Shown: positions 34,726-46,660 of the stretch, piece after piece | Numbering within the stretch: the first letter of the stretch is position 1 | Layout: every line of letters starts with the position of its first letter | NCBI GenBank assembly: GCA_965644295.1 | Contig: CBFFRP010000291.1 | Span: forward strand, 62,001 to 126,000 | DNA length: 64,000 nt | Origin: Paraphysomonas bandaiensis | Lineage: Eukaryota > Chrysophyceae | Direction: 5' to 3' | Notes under the pieces: model-generated | The model's database searches: none | Told to the model about the DNA's origin: nothing | The model's input: only the letters and a program-made list of their open reading frames with translations | Translations under genes and position numbers: made by a program

Positions 34726-36184
34726 TTAGCTGGAATGTTCCAATTGTGTAATTATTTTCTTACCCCATCCACATCGGTCCAGAAGGTGACTACAGGGTCG
34801 AAGCGCATTTATGAGCTGATTCTTCATCGAGTCAGGGACATTGGTGAGTGCTGTCTGCAGAACAAAGTTTCCATACTTGTCTGTTACAAGTCCCATGATG
34901 TTTCCCGGTGCACATATTTCGTTTACATATTGCGCTTTAATAGTCAACGGGGCTATACATATATATTACATCATCACATCATTTATAGACACATGCAACT
35001 TACCTACAGTAAAACATCGCTCCATGACTACAGAAGAGCATTTCTGCTTCGACAATTGTACAAAGCAGCCAATACACTTACAGCACACAATCTGACTCAG
35101 TGTAGGACAATGCTCAAGCAACGTTTGAATAACATAGTTTCCATAAGTATCCTAGAGCGATGGTTACTCAGACATGTAGAATGTAATGGACAAGTACCTG
35201 CATCATAGAAAGAGCTTCGTTGGCAATTACTTCAGACAAATAAGATGTTTCTGGCATGGTGGATATTGCTATTTGAATCACAGTATTTCCATACTGATCC
35301 AAGCAAAGTGTTCGATAACATGATAGTAAAGAGTGTATTATTTGTCCCTTACTATGGACATTAAAATATTCCAAGCAGCGCTGGATGACATGGTTCCCAT
35401 ATTTATTAGTACACATGGAATCCACAAAAGGAGATATATTTCGAACAAATAGTCGCGTTAGTTCAGTATTAGAGGATAGTTGTATCACCATAGCTTGTAC
35501 TGACCGCGATCCATACATACTAGAACATAATACGTCGAATGATCCAGATATGGAATTGATGATATGAAATCGCAGTGCTGGTGAAGCTCGGTTAAACAAA
35601 CACTGGATGAAGTAATTTCCAAAGCAGTGCGTCATTATATGAGGTAGTACATGTTGGATTTCATTGTACATCAATTCCACACAGTGCTCTGAACAAGAAC
35701 AGATCAGGCGTTGCAGTAAACGACAACCAGCTTGATCCCTTGACAATGCATAAACTCGACCGAAAACTTGCCTGACATCATCCGAATCCACAAAATTAAT
35801 ATCTTGTACGCCTACTGAAGGAGCAACATTGCCTGGATAATACTCAAGCATACGTGATACTGGCACAGTAGTGTACATGAGATTTTGGCTGGGAATATGG
35901 ACAGGAACGCTCCACTGGTATCCATCCACAGGGCTATGTGATTCACCCAATGACATGACCTGAGAGAGGGTATTCTGATGGGAATACATGGTAGGAGAAG
36001 GTGCTTGGACTAATACGTAGGATGGATGAGATGGAGGTGGAGGAGGATATGAATAAACCACTGGATAATTGAAACTAGATGAAGTGGTTGTGTATGGAAC
36101 TGTTCCAAGATTAGGGGCATCTGTGTCAGAGTATGGTCCCGACTGATAACTTTGTTGTTGTATAGGAGAGTGAGCCACAGGCAC
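34726..36184 (-). CDS. PUM: Pumilio (PUF) RNA-binding protein
   Basis: PUF proteins repress mRNAs carrying UGUA-type 3'UTR sites. Exons 35198-36184 (5' end open), 35004-35151 and 34726-34934 join in frame. A Pro/Tyr/Ser-rich N-terminus precedes eight PUM repeats, with recognition triplets visible: R1 QAGCRLLQ, R2 CFGNYFIQ, R3 MYGSRSVQ, R4 KYGNHVIQ, R5 QYGNTVIQ, R6 TYGNYVIQ, R7 CSSVVMERC, R8 KYGNFVLQ. These repeats complete a normal PUF crescent; R5 departs from the usual C/R/Q type. I could not place the start: the open frame reaches about 36200 with no in-frame ATG, and an upstream ATG exon (36298) does not join in phase. A first exon elsewhere or an internal ATG is possible. Confidence 0.92.
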
Positions 36185-36393
36185 AGTTTCAGGCTTCTGT
36201 TCCTCTGTCTCGCATCAAGCTCTCTATATAAGTGACCTGTACGTGTTAATGGTATCAATGATCGAAGGAGATCCTTTCAAGGATATGATAAGACTCATCT
36301 TGGCAGCACTAGGGAGTGATTCTTCATTACACTTCCTGGTAAGAGTAGTTATCTATATATATATCTTCCACAAGATCACTAGTAGCTGATGAG

Positions 36394-36426
36394 ATGTATG
36401 TATGTATGTATGTATGTATGTATGTA
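36394..36426. repeat. (ATGT)8 microsatellite
   Basis: Eight ATGT units about 100-130 bp upstream of the Pumilio 5' region, the same tetranucleotide family as the array at 4365-5187. Confidence 0.95.
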
Positions 36427-36594
36427 TTATCATGCAGAGTTATCTCTCTACTGCTATGTATGTAGATCACTGTAGGCATTGTCCTCATGCCATTACCAGG
36501 AACATTCTGGACCCGTTGAAGTTTTTTTCAGTTCTAACCACACACTTTCATATAATTATGTCCGGATACAAGATACTAAAACAGGACATATGTA

Positions 36595-36602
36595 TACTGC
36601 TG
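36595..36602 (-). promoter_or_regulatory. TACTGCTG element upstream of Pumilio
   Basis: TATACTGCTGCAG, about 300-400 bp upstream of the Pumilio 5' region; another copy of the recurrent octamer. Function inferred. Confidence 0.3.
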
Positions 36603-36667
36603 CAGCTGTATTACTCGTACAGACATCCTTTGTATATTTTTGTTCAAAGATGCCTCTAATATGAGTC

Positions 36668-36790
36668 AACAATTATCTGTATTCCAGCCGTAGTTGTATA
36701 TTACAAATATAGAGTATTTTTGCTTCCATTTATTTCCGAATAATAAGATGCTGACTGCCGATACGCATATCACAACGGCCCTTCCGCCGC
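36668..36790 (-). repeat. Dispersed repeat, copy near 36.7 kb
   Basis: On the minus strand it encodes NKWKQKYSIF and YNYGWNTDNC; the plus-strand copy at 60430-60560 encodes KQKYSILLQYNYVWNTDNC. A shorter piece is at 12117-12160. Likely a mobile-element or processed-gene fragment. Confidence 0.65.
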
Positions 36791-39766
36791 ATACAGTACA
36801 CTGCAACTGATACATGGCTACACCTGCTTGCAAAGGATAGACTATTAGCCCCCTGCCCCTCCAATATGCACGGGGTTTCTCATAATCATGCATAGATATG
36901 TAAGTATAGTGTAGCTAGATCTAGTTGGAGGTTGCTTGGCGCCCCGGGATTTTAATAAAGATCAATGCATTGTACAGCTTAACAAACACGAGTACAGCAC
37001 TAGAATACGCCCTCAGAATGAGGCACAAAAGAATGAATTCAAAATATATATGAAAAATGTAGAACGTCATAAATTAGAAAAAAATGACTCTACGTAGAGA
37101 CAACTGCGTTGCTTCCATGCACTGTGGGGTGTCTGTTCAGCACGGTGTCACAGGAAGGTAACCGCAGCTGTAGGCGCGACAATTCAAAATAGTGCACCTC
37201 TTCTACCTTTCTCTCACGACCTATACAACGTGATTTCTTGATGAAAATGATCTTCAAAGTGATGAATGAGGCCAGGGTAACTGGGGCTTAGCATGCATCC
37301 AGCGTGAAGAGTGAGTTGTCATTCGTGAGGGTAAGGTTATAGATTAACCTTACTGCAATTTGAATATCAAAGTTGTAGTTGTAAACGTGTTGAAGTCGGC
37401 GACGAAGTGCAGCGCCCACCATGAACTAATGCCAATTGTTCAGCAGTATGGTAGTTTCTGAGAAGACAGTTAAGGACAAGCAAGTTTAATTACCAACTGA
37501 CATTTTGACCCCTAAGTTCAACTCCTCATAATTTCTGCCTTACAGATAGGTGTCCTTCTCATAGGTGTTAATGGGGCGGAATGTATTCAGACGGAAGATG
37601 ATCACTGTAGTTCACGTAACATACTCTCTGTTCAGCGAAAATCGTCATTTCGAAATTATCAACACGCATGACCAATATATTGAGTGCATTCATATAGAGA
37701 TTAAAACTGGAAAGATACATTAGGAATTGTAGTGTACGGAGTTGTTAGCAGCTAAATATTTACTGAGCGTGATAAGAAGTTTTAGACTAAATATTTACTG
37801 AGCGTGATAAGAAGTTTTAGATTAAACTTATTGAACTAGAATACTTACTGTACTCTGTTCTCAATTGACGCGGTTTACTTTAACTAGAATCAAAACTCGA
37901 ATGCATATTCTTTTAAAAAATATTTATTGTTGTAGCGTACGACTTATAAATTCTGGTAGTATATACCAATGAAATTCTCTGGCTCATTCGCTGTAGAAAT
38001 TAAATATACGCTCAATATTTGACGAGACCTCACATATCAGCGGAGCTCACATCACATCCATCAAGGCTCAAGCCAAGGATAGAATTCAGTTAGATCTACA
38101 TTGTACTTGCATATCCCATATGGGATTACGTGAAACCCCACACATTATAGGGGAGAAGGGGGATCGACCAATGCCACGCTAGGTCTATAAGCCTATAATG
38201 AGTCACACATGGTCACGAGAAGCTCCGCAAATTACATACATAAGTCTAGCATAGCTATAAGAAATCCCGCATACTCTTACCGAAGGTGAACATGGATGGG
38301 GCGGCAGCACACTCTGCGCGTGAGCTATGGTACAGCTGCATTGGTAATCGGGCGAGCGGGTGGTAGAATCAACGCTAAATCTCGGTGTTATATGTGGTAT
38401 ACCAGGGAGTCTACACTATGGCTACACTGTCGGAATGGGCACTTAACTTATCTTTCGTCGTCCTTAAGTATGGTTCCAGCAGTCTTAGTATCACTCTTCG
38501 GAGCGGAAAGTTTTGCTTTGGCGAGGATTAATACAAGAGTAGATATAGTCATATCTACTTTTAAGTCGTGCTGGAATTTATATTTTAGCTAAAATTGTCG
38601 CAATAATAAACTGTAAATTTCTTGCCTAATTGTGGCCACAAGTATTCGAAAACAATACTGATTAAATATCTTAACGATGTATAATATATATAGGCATAAA
38701 ACTGCCCATAGTCGTGTAGGATACTATGATAGTTAGAGTAAGAGTGATGAGGTTGATATCATGAAGAATTTCAACATTGAAACACACAGATGGCAAGAAT
38801 TGTTATGAAAATACTCCCTCATCATAGACAATGCTCCCTTATCAATGTATATCGACGACGAACTCAGGAAGGGCAGTATTAGCTGCGTGTCGTGGCAGCG
38901 CCGAGTCTGGATGCAAGATACTTCACCAGGTAAAGTCCTCTACTCTTGTATAGTATCCCACTTAATTCATTACCATCATCAAACGTACACCTAGCTCATA
39001 CGTAACAGAATAAGCTATAGTTCTTCAGCATGTAACCATTGCATTCTATGATCAAGTAGAGTTCCAGTACCTCATTTGGCAGTCAATGCATGATTGTAGA
39101 TTACAAAGATCAGTAACTAGTTGCAATGATCCTGAATTATGTCTGAAGCAATAGTCTATGTACCAGTTTTGTACTGCACTAGTAACAAGAGCGCAGCGAC
39201 AGATATATCCAATACGAGTTCGAGGAGTATATATACGGACGACAACGAGTGACTGTTACTCGCAATGAGAGAGAATGGATGATAGATGTACAGCAGCAGC
39301 AGCAACTGTGCATACAACATGTACAGCAGAGTATTATGTCCACTACAACTAAAAATATCCCAAAAAGGAACATGGACATGTCCTTAAAATTCTGTGTTTC
39401 GGGGAAACCTAACCAGAATTCCCTGATCCCATTGAATTTCTATTCTAAATATTGCAAAATCTCTAATTTTTATAATAAATCCTATCCAAAAGGTATGTCA
39501 GGTCTGAGGTCATTATATAATGACACAAATATTTGGACACTCTGGACATGAAATTTTCTATAAATATGGGATTTTTATGTATGTCATCAAAATTATATCT
39601 CCAGATGTTGTTCTGAAATTGCGTGGCAAGATGTAATTATGTCCAGGTACGATTAGGATGCATGGAGGGTGTCATGAGGTCAATAAAGAATAGAACCTCA
39701 CAGAAGAAGATGAACAACCCACCATGATCTTCATAATCACTCCAATGCATGTAGATCTATAGAGAT
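36791..39766. other. Long spacer with small repeats
   Basis: No gene supported over about 3 kb. It holds the tandem repeat at 37752-37821, a segment at 38280-38480 loosely similar to 54232-54430 (both contain GCTACACTGTCGGAATGG), an A/T-run block at 39390-39560 and AGCAGCAGC near 39294. Confidence 0.5.
37752..37821. repeat. 35-bp tandem duplication
   Basis: Two adjacent copies of a 35-nt unit (TACTGAGCGTGATAAGAAGT core), nearly identical, indicating recent duplication. Confidence 0.9.
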
Positions 39767-42700
39767 ATGGCGTATATTAAGAGAATAGGAGTAAGAGTGA
39801 AGAATGAACACTATGTAACGCATATCAATACAGTTGAAACGATTAGTAGTGTATTGAATCGTATAGAGGAGACGCATGGTATCCCTGTGGATCAACAGCA
39901 CCTCTATATATTAGACGATAAACCAGAGGGGATACAGAGGGATGAGATGGCGGATGATGTTATGATTAATTTCATACATGATTTTCATATACAAAAACAG
40001 TCATGGTTATCGATTGTATATGCTCGTATGGATGCATTAATAATGCATTTAAGGCCTGTTGTTAAGGCATTAGTAGAACGAAAAAATGTTTTGGATTATG
40101 TAAAAAAGAGTCTCAGTAAATGTTTAGGCGCTCGTGTGTTTTGTACTGGAGCATCTGTGAATAATATTTTCTTACCTGACGAGCAGCTTGAAGTGACTCC
40201 GTTTCTATGTAAGGGACAAGAGGAAAAGTGGTTCCTGAAAGTCAATGAAGGGCTTTGTTCAGATGCAATGTCTAATGGAGGTTTTGATGATAATATCCGA
40301 GTCAGTTCTGTCACTTTTAACTGCAAGAAGGGCAGCGTGCTGGCAACCGTTAATGCCCACACTGTACAAATAGTTCACAACGACTTATCAGCATTGTATA
40401 ACGGGGCATTGTTGGAGGATATCAATCATATGTATGGCCAAAATAGTATGATTAAGAAATCCATACTTCTCATCAAGTCTTGGTGTCGATATGATTCATG
40501 TAGCTTCTCACCAGGTAATAGTAAGTTCAATACTTCATTGTGATTCTCATGTGAATTGCGCAGGGAATAAAAGTCTGTGTCCAGACTTGCTATCACCTGA
40601 TGCATTACACGTTATGATATTTCATTTATTCTATCGGTATGGTCATGTTATCACGCATCCTCTTCATGCGTTGGTGGTTTTCATACAGTACTACGCACAT
40701 CTCCGGTGGGATGATGTGGTAGTCAGTATCGGCCCTACCCTCTCCGCAAGTGACCTGTCACCGATATCTGAAGAGAGTGTGCTACTATGCGGTCCGTTGT
40801 CTTGGTCGAGTTCAGATTCTTCCGAAAACGATATGCAGTTACGCATGAATTCTTTAATTTCAAGTTACAGACAGCGGTACCAACATACAGTTGAAGCGTC
40901 GAAACGAGCGAAGGACGACGAGATGACAGAGACAACCCCGACATCATCTACTGTTGCCAGTGATGCTCCAACTGACAATATAAGTGAGAGAGAGAATGAT
41001 ACAGAACGCCCGTCAACTTCGAGCAGTACTGCTGATGCAGTACAAGAGGGGACTCAGGTCCAAACTGAAATACCATGGGGGATGTCTTCGTCATGCCCCT
41101 CTCTAACCACTGAGTTTAGATATTCTGATGGAGATGATACACCACATCCTAATATCAGTGCAACCTTTCAGAGAAGCCATATTAATATCGCGGATACTCT
41201 ACGACCAACACTGAACCTCGCCACAGATATCTCACCTGCAGATGTGGAGCATATTTCTTCTATTTTAAGATCCATGTATAGGCATATCTCATCACTGACA
41301 CGGCGTTGTAAGGATATTCCTCTGGAGAAGTATGGAAGTCTTGATGCAGGGATGGGAGTCGAGATGGATATTGGGAAATTTTTTTTATCTGAGGGCATGA
41401 GTTACACACATGATCTCGCGATGCAGCAGCAAAGGACATCAGCAGAAACAGATCAAACGGCCTCGATTGATGAGCTGCGTCGGTCCAAGTATTTCTGTGA
41501 GTCGGAGAATCCTGAATCGGTATTACGGCATGCAGAGCTGATTATGGGGAGCAAGGTATGTGTATGTGCCATGGTGTTGCCATCTACTACTTCTTTGCGT
41601 ACATAGTATATTGGTTAGCTATGTGTTGGAAATAATTTATATACCTCTAACAATCACACCACCAGATTACAGCCGATGCTGTGGCAAATCTTATTGTTCA
41701 TATTGTGGAGCAAGCAGGCCCTCATCCTATTGGCGAGATAGGCAAGTTATTACAGGAGTCTACAGGCAACCCAAGTATGATAGTGTGACATTTTGTTTTG
41801 CCCTTGTTAACGTTATGTTTAGACTTGTCACGTGTACTGAAGTCACAGTTCCGTGGTCTTAAAAAGTTAATTGAAGGATATCCCCATATGCTAAAGCTGG
41901 GTGGTGATCACAGTTTCAACCCTCACGTCTACTTAGCTGATAAAGGGTCTATTGTACGCGTTAACTCTCAGGAATCCGTTCAGGAAAGTCCATCTGTCTC
42001 AACTAACGATTCAGAACCACAGACTCGACGGGTAAGTAGTGGCAGCGCTAGCGGGCCGAAGTTACTTTCACCTGCCTGGTCCGGAAACACATTTTCACAG
42101 ATAGATGGGTACTATGTGAACAAAGCCCCTCTCCCTCCACCTGGATACGGCATACAAACAGCACCCCGTTCAGATGGAACAGAAACCTACCGGTCATCTG
42201 ATGGAACTCGACGACTCATATCGCCCCGTCAGGACCACTCCGGAGGGCACGTGAACGGGACAGCTGTGCCCGCATTTGGGGGGGTAAGCTCTTGTTCATC
42301 CATGAATCGGGCGACTCGTCCATCCTATTTGGACAAACTCCCAAGTGAACGTGATTCTATGGAGCGGTATTACCACACTCGTTATTCTTGTGAACGTGTG
42401 GTACCCAGTCCATCTGCTGTGCATCACCTTCATACTACTTCGGGAGAATATGTTTCTCCCCGAGGAAGCAGTTATGGACACATGAATAATGGTGCATTCG
42501 TGAGCCCACGTTCCGCAGGAGCACCCTCGTGGGCAGTATCACCTACACACGCCTCTGCATCGTATGCCCCTTCCGGGTATGGAGGTTATGGCCGAGAAAC
42601 GTATGAGTACTCTGATGCACCAACACGTATACCACGGGGATATGCAGGTCCCAGTGGTTCTCGCGAAATTTCTTCGCACACTCTACCGTCGCAATTTTTC

Positions 42701-43054
42701 ACTTCTTCCAGAGATCCTCCACCATCACGTGGATATTCCGGGCCTTCTGTGGATAGTTCCACGAATATCGCAACAAGGGATCGTGGCTCTCGTGATGATA
42801 GGAAACATTTCATATTCCCGGATCATTCTTTTGCAAGGAATGATCACTACAGCACTCGAATTATGGGTACATCAAATCGTGATCCTAGATGTGATAGTCA
42901 TAAAATGAAGCTCGATAATATGGCTTCTGATGAAAATTACTCGAATATCGACAGACACGGCTTTCCCCCACATGACCAAGAAGTGACAATTGGTGATGGG
43001 AAAGATAATGTTTCTGACTCGAGATTGTTACCCTTTTTTCTTAGAGATACTTGA
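39767..43054 (+). CDS. Nucleotidyltransferase-fold (PAP/OAS1 substrate-binding type) protein with degenerate active site
   Basis: Four exons (39767-40514, 40564-41555, 41666-41774, 41823-43054) give about 1026 residues. Residues 100-330 match the plant nucleotidyltransferase/PAP-OAS1 substrate-binding family: GARVFCTGASVNNIFLPDEQ; HMYGQNSMIKKSILLIKSWC (plant: HLFKRSIILVKAWC); then HPLHALVVFIQYYAHLRWDD. The catalytic GS...DGDID loop reads GAS...DEQLEV and the third Asp motif VDIS reads VQIV, so it is probably not an active transferase. About residues 580-650 form a small winged-helix-like module (GEIGKLLQESTGNPNLSRVL, RGLKKLIEGYPHMLKL). The last 370 residues are disordered and rich in Ser, Tyr, Pro, Gly and Arg. 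A role in RNA or mRNP regulation is inference. Confidence 0.85.
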
Positions 43055-43385
43055 GTAGCACATTTTTAATATTCTGATGACAATGCTTGAAGTGTGCAGT
43101 TTTGTCTAGTTTTCTTATTTCTCATACCGATTTATGATGCTGCGTATACTATTATTTACGCTTTGATGTCACGTTACAAAGTTTATGAAACATTTGTCGT
43201 AAAATAGCTATGTTTGATGCACACATAACGGTGATTTCTAAATTGTTCGACACTATGACGTGTTTAGTCACATGGATATTAACTGTCATAAAATTCGATA
43301 TGTTGTGATAATAGTACTAATAAATGCCGAAATGATGATGTTAATGACCGTCATGTCTTTACAATAATCTTATAATACAACCTGA
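43055..43385. other. Downstream spacer
   Basis: AT-rich 3' flank, no gene. Confidence 0.5.
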
Positions 43386-43927
43386 TAATTATATACCAAC
43401 CATTACTACTTTTAGCTGAGCTTTTTATATAGTATAGTATTAAATGACTAATTATATCATAATATTCTCTTTCTCAATAACCTTTTATTGCATTAACTTT
43501 CTCACTCTATAGTCTATAGTATCACCAATTTAGTTGTTTGAGTTTCTGTAAATAATTATTCCTAAAATGAAGTCCAATGGTGTTCAATCCAGCAGGGCAG
43601 CGTATATTGAAAGTTTTATTATTTAGCAATAGGCGTTAAAAATCTGCATCAAACAACCAGATAATTATATACCAACCATTACTACTTTTAGCTGAGCTTT
43701 TTATATAGTATAGTATTAAATGACTAATTATATCATAATATTCTCTTTCTCAATAACCTTTTATTGCATTAACTTTCTCACTCTATAGTCTATAGTATCA
43801 CCAATTTAGTTGTTTGAGTTTCTGTAAATAATTATTTCTAAAATGAAGTCCAATGGTGTTCAATCCAGCAGGGCAGCGTATCTTGAAAGTTTTATTATTT
43901 AGAAATAGGCGTTAAAAATCTGCATCA
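43386..43927. repeat. 276-bp tandem duplication
   Basis: A unit beginning ATAATTATATACCAACCATT at 43386 repeats from 43662 with only a few substitutions (for example TATATTG/TATCTTG and AGCAAT/AGAAAT). Both copies end in a TTTAGNAATAGGCGTTAAAA block that is also found, inverted, at about 25965. Confidence 0.93.
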
Positions 43928-44018
43928 ATGTAGTGGCTAGTTGAAAGCTAGACTGACTATTTAGTCCTCGACCCACAACAAATCAGTACACTCTCTTAGA
44001 GTGTAGCGTTACTATATT

Positions 44019-44948
44019 ATCCTACTATTTAGCGCTACAGAAGCTGCTTGTGCGTCGCCGCAAGCACCAAGGTGCGACCACTTCCGTTCTTATATTGATT
44101 GTGAGGCTCGCCTTGATCGTGTGTCCCAGGACTCACTGGCGCGTGTGATCAGGGGGTCTCCCCTTGGGATGATACTCCACTGGGCTTTGTGGAGGTACAG
44201 GGTTCTGTAGTAAGGTCCTGAGTGTACCGAGTGCTAGGTGTGTGGGCTGAGAGGTAGGTTGAGAGTTGAAATGTGGCGCTGTCGCAGTGCACCGTTTGGG
44301 CCTCGGTCACAGGTAGAGTTGCCGGAGACGTCGTCGTTGTCGAGGCCCTGAGGGTTTCTTGAGGGATGGTTATATGTTCCTGTGGGTATGATTGGTGGGA
44401 TTTGTGTGGACGGTGGACGGTGGGCGGTGGTCCAGTCTCGGGTCATCTGTGGACTCCTAGTAATCGTAGCGCCCTTGGGCGCTTCCATGGCTGAATGCGT
44501 TTCTGACGCGGTCGTAGGAGGTCCTTTGTGTAGGGTAATAGAGCGGCGACTACGATCTTGTAACATGAGCTTTGCTGCAGCAAAAAGCGGGAAAAGCAGA
44601 CTGATGACCGCTACCTCAAGGTTGCGCAGACTTTGAGGTGTCAGGGACTCATGGATGTGATCTCCAAAAACCATATCGAGTTGAGCTGAGGTGATGGTAC
44701 CTGTCCAGTATCTCTCCACCAGTGGAAATGGGCCCACTTCAAGGGCATCTGGGGTATTGAGCTGCCTGCTGAAGTCAAGCATCTGGGAATGGGCCCACTT
44801 CAAGGGAATCCGGGGTATTGAGCTGCCTACTGATGTCAAGCATCCGGGCTGGTTCACCTTAAGGGCAGAGAGCGATAGAGCGAAAGTAGTTGCATCTTGG
44901 TGCTTGCGGTGACGCACAAGGAGCTTTCGTAGCGCTAAATAGTAGGAT
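44019..44948. repeat. Inverted-repeat-flanked element, about 930 bp
   Basis: Arms 44019-44083 and 44883-44948 are about 65 nt, reverse complementary with few mismatches (shared TCCTACTATTTAGCGCTAC and CCGCAAGCACCAAG). The interior has a 227-codon minus-strand frame (44234-44917) rich in Thr, Pro and Arg that I do not recognise; it contains the 61-nt tandem repeat, so its coding status is doubtful. Homology of the left half with 25640-26000 continues past the arm, so the arms may be internal parts of a larger element inserted twice in opposite orientation. Confidence 0.65.
44727..44848. repeat. 61-bp tandem repeat, two copies
   Basis: Two copies of a unit starting AATGGGCCCACTTCAAGGG and containing GGTATTGAGCTGCCT, with a few substitutions. 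A related fragment is at 31377-31408. Confidence 0.88.
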
Positions 44949-46660
44949 ATCAGAGTTATGCACCAGTTATTTAAATTGTTTTGCTATTACATTAGCTCTG
45001 ATTCTTACACGCCTATTGCTACTATCTTTGCATATTACAGTTCTGCTAACTGTAACTATATAGTATTATATATTGTATCTAGAAGACATTGTGGGTCGTG
45101 GGCCCATATAATACAAAGTATTACAATGTACACTCCGTGTGGTCAAAGCTTGAAGTTTTATACTCGACTTGTTGAGTTCTGCAGTATGATGCTATATATA
45201 TATTGTGCACTTGTAAGTGAAGTACACTCTTGAGCTAATTGAATGCTAGGCTCATGTTGTACCAAGAGATAGTAGTGTATCACGTGTATAGGCATTGTGT
45301 GATGGCTATGTTGTACAGTTATACTGCTACAGTGTTCTCTCGTTAAGCTGAGTGAATAATATGGTATGCTTAGGCAGTGTGTACCGAGCAGGCTTGCGTA
45401 AACAATTAATAAGTCTTCAATTTATTGGCAATAATTGCCAATTAAATTAATTTGTTATAATAGTGATAATTTCAATTATTATTGGTAATTGTTGCCAACT
45501 AATTGGCTGGCTAAATTATATCTAGCATCTTAAGATGTATAGCTACTGATAGGTACAAACTCACAATCAGAAGTTTTGATTTATGTGCACTGTCATGTTA
45601 TCATTTTATTAACCATAATTGTGTGTGACAGTCAGTATAAGGGTGAATACTCTAGTATGAGATAGTGTGTGATAAGTACTGTATTGATTATGTGATGGCT
45701 ATATATTATACACAGTTAATATACTGCTGCTATGTGTGTTCTCTCGTTAAGCTGAGTGATTATTCTAATATGCTCATGTTTTACCTCTGAGAGATAGTGT
45801 GTATAGCGTGTTGGCGTTGTGTGATGGGTTTGTTGTATTGTTATACTGCTACGTGTATTCTATCGTTGAGCCGAGTGTATGCATGAGGCTCATGTTGTAC
45901 CAAGAGTCAGTTGTGCATCACGTGTACTGGTTGTATGATGGCAATGGGGTGAAATACAGTTCAATATGGGTAAGACAGTGAGAAATATTCATGGACTTAG
46001 TGTGTGTTGTTCATACAGTGAAAGGAAAGTTATATGATGTTGTAATGTATATTGTTGGCGATGCACAAGCAGTCTCGAGATGGTTGCCCGCCACTAGTAG
46101 TAGATAGTAAGTCCAGCCCAGTTTAGTCAGCCTGTAGATATAGTACTAGTTTCTGTACCCAACCGTTCTCATGTAATAATCAGACTTTCTTGTATATTGA
46201 TGGCCGTATACTAAATACTTAAGTTGTATATTTAAATCACGTGTGTTGTATACTTAATATTCACTTTATGTGTAACGGGTGATTATGATTTCAAAGAAAT
46301 TAATTCGTTAACTGATTACTAATGTGTGACTATATAGCATACATGATGGTGAATACATGATAAACAGATGTCACATGAATATGTAGTGAAGTGTTTAGTT
46401 AAATAATTATAATTTCCTACTTAAAAGTGCATTGTTTTCAACACAGCAAGACTAAGATTTAAGTATAGAGCAAAGTTAACTTCGGTGAAACGTCCAATTC
46501 TAACATGACTATTAATCTTCCTTTACTTAAGAGTTTCTTCTAAGAATTAATTCGCAAGCACAATATTTTACCATTCTAGAACACTCACCTATGACAACAG
46601 GCTACGTACAAATTGTTTAGGGGATACATCACCCAAATAATTTGAAAATATCTATTTACA
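44949..46660. other. Spacer built of degenerate repeats
   Basis: A sequence containing TGTTCTCTCGTTAAGCTGAG recurs about three times (near 45298-45356, 45694-45760, 45820-45880). A second block at 45385-45660 is similar to 49668-49845 (both start CAGGCTTGCGTAA and contain ATCATTTTATTAA). A further relic of the 25.6-kb repeat is at 46050-46085. No gene supported. Confidence 0.55.

Noticed and set aside
36245-36298. Possible first exon of the Pumilio gene (MSLIISLKGSPSIID)
   Set aside because: None of the available acceptors restores the frame of the main exon.
36402-36659. Plus-strand frame starting MYVCMYVC
   Set aside because: The start is the ATGT microsatellite and the remainder is AT-rich spacer.
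38296-38592. Plus-strand 98-codon frame that includes a Gly-rich stretch
   Set aside because: No homology recognised; the DNA resembles another spacer segment at 54232-54430, so it is more likely repeat-derived.
44019-44948. Considered a complete DNA transposon with terminal inverted repeats
   Set aside because: Homology with the 25.6-kb copy runs beyond the left arm, so the arms may not be true ends; recorded only as an inverted-repeat-flanked segment.
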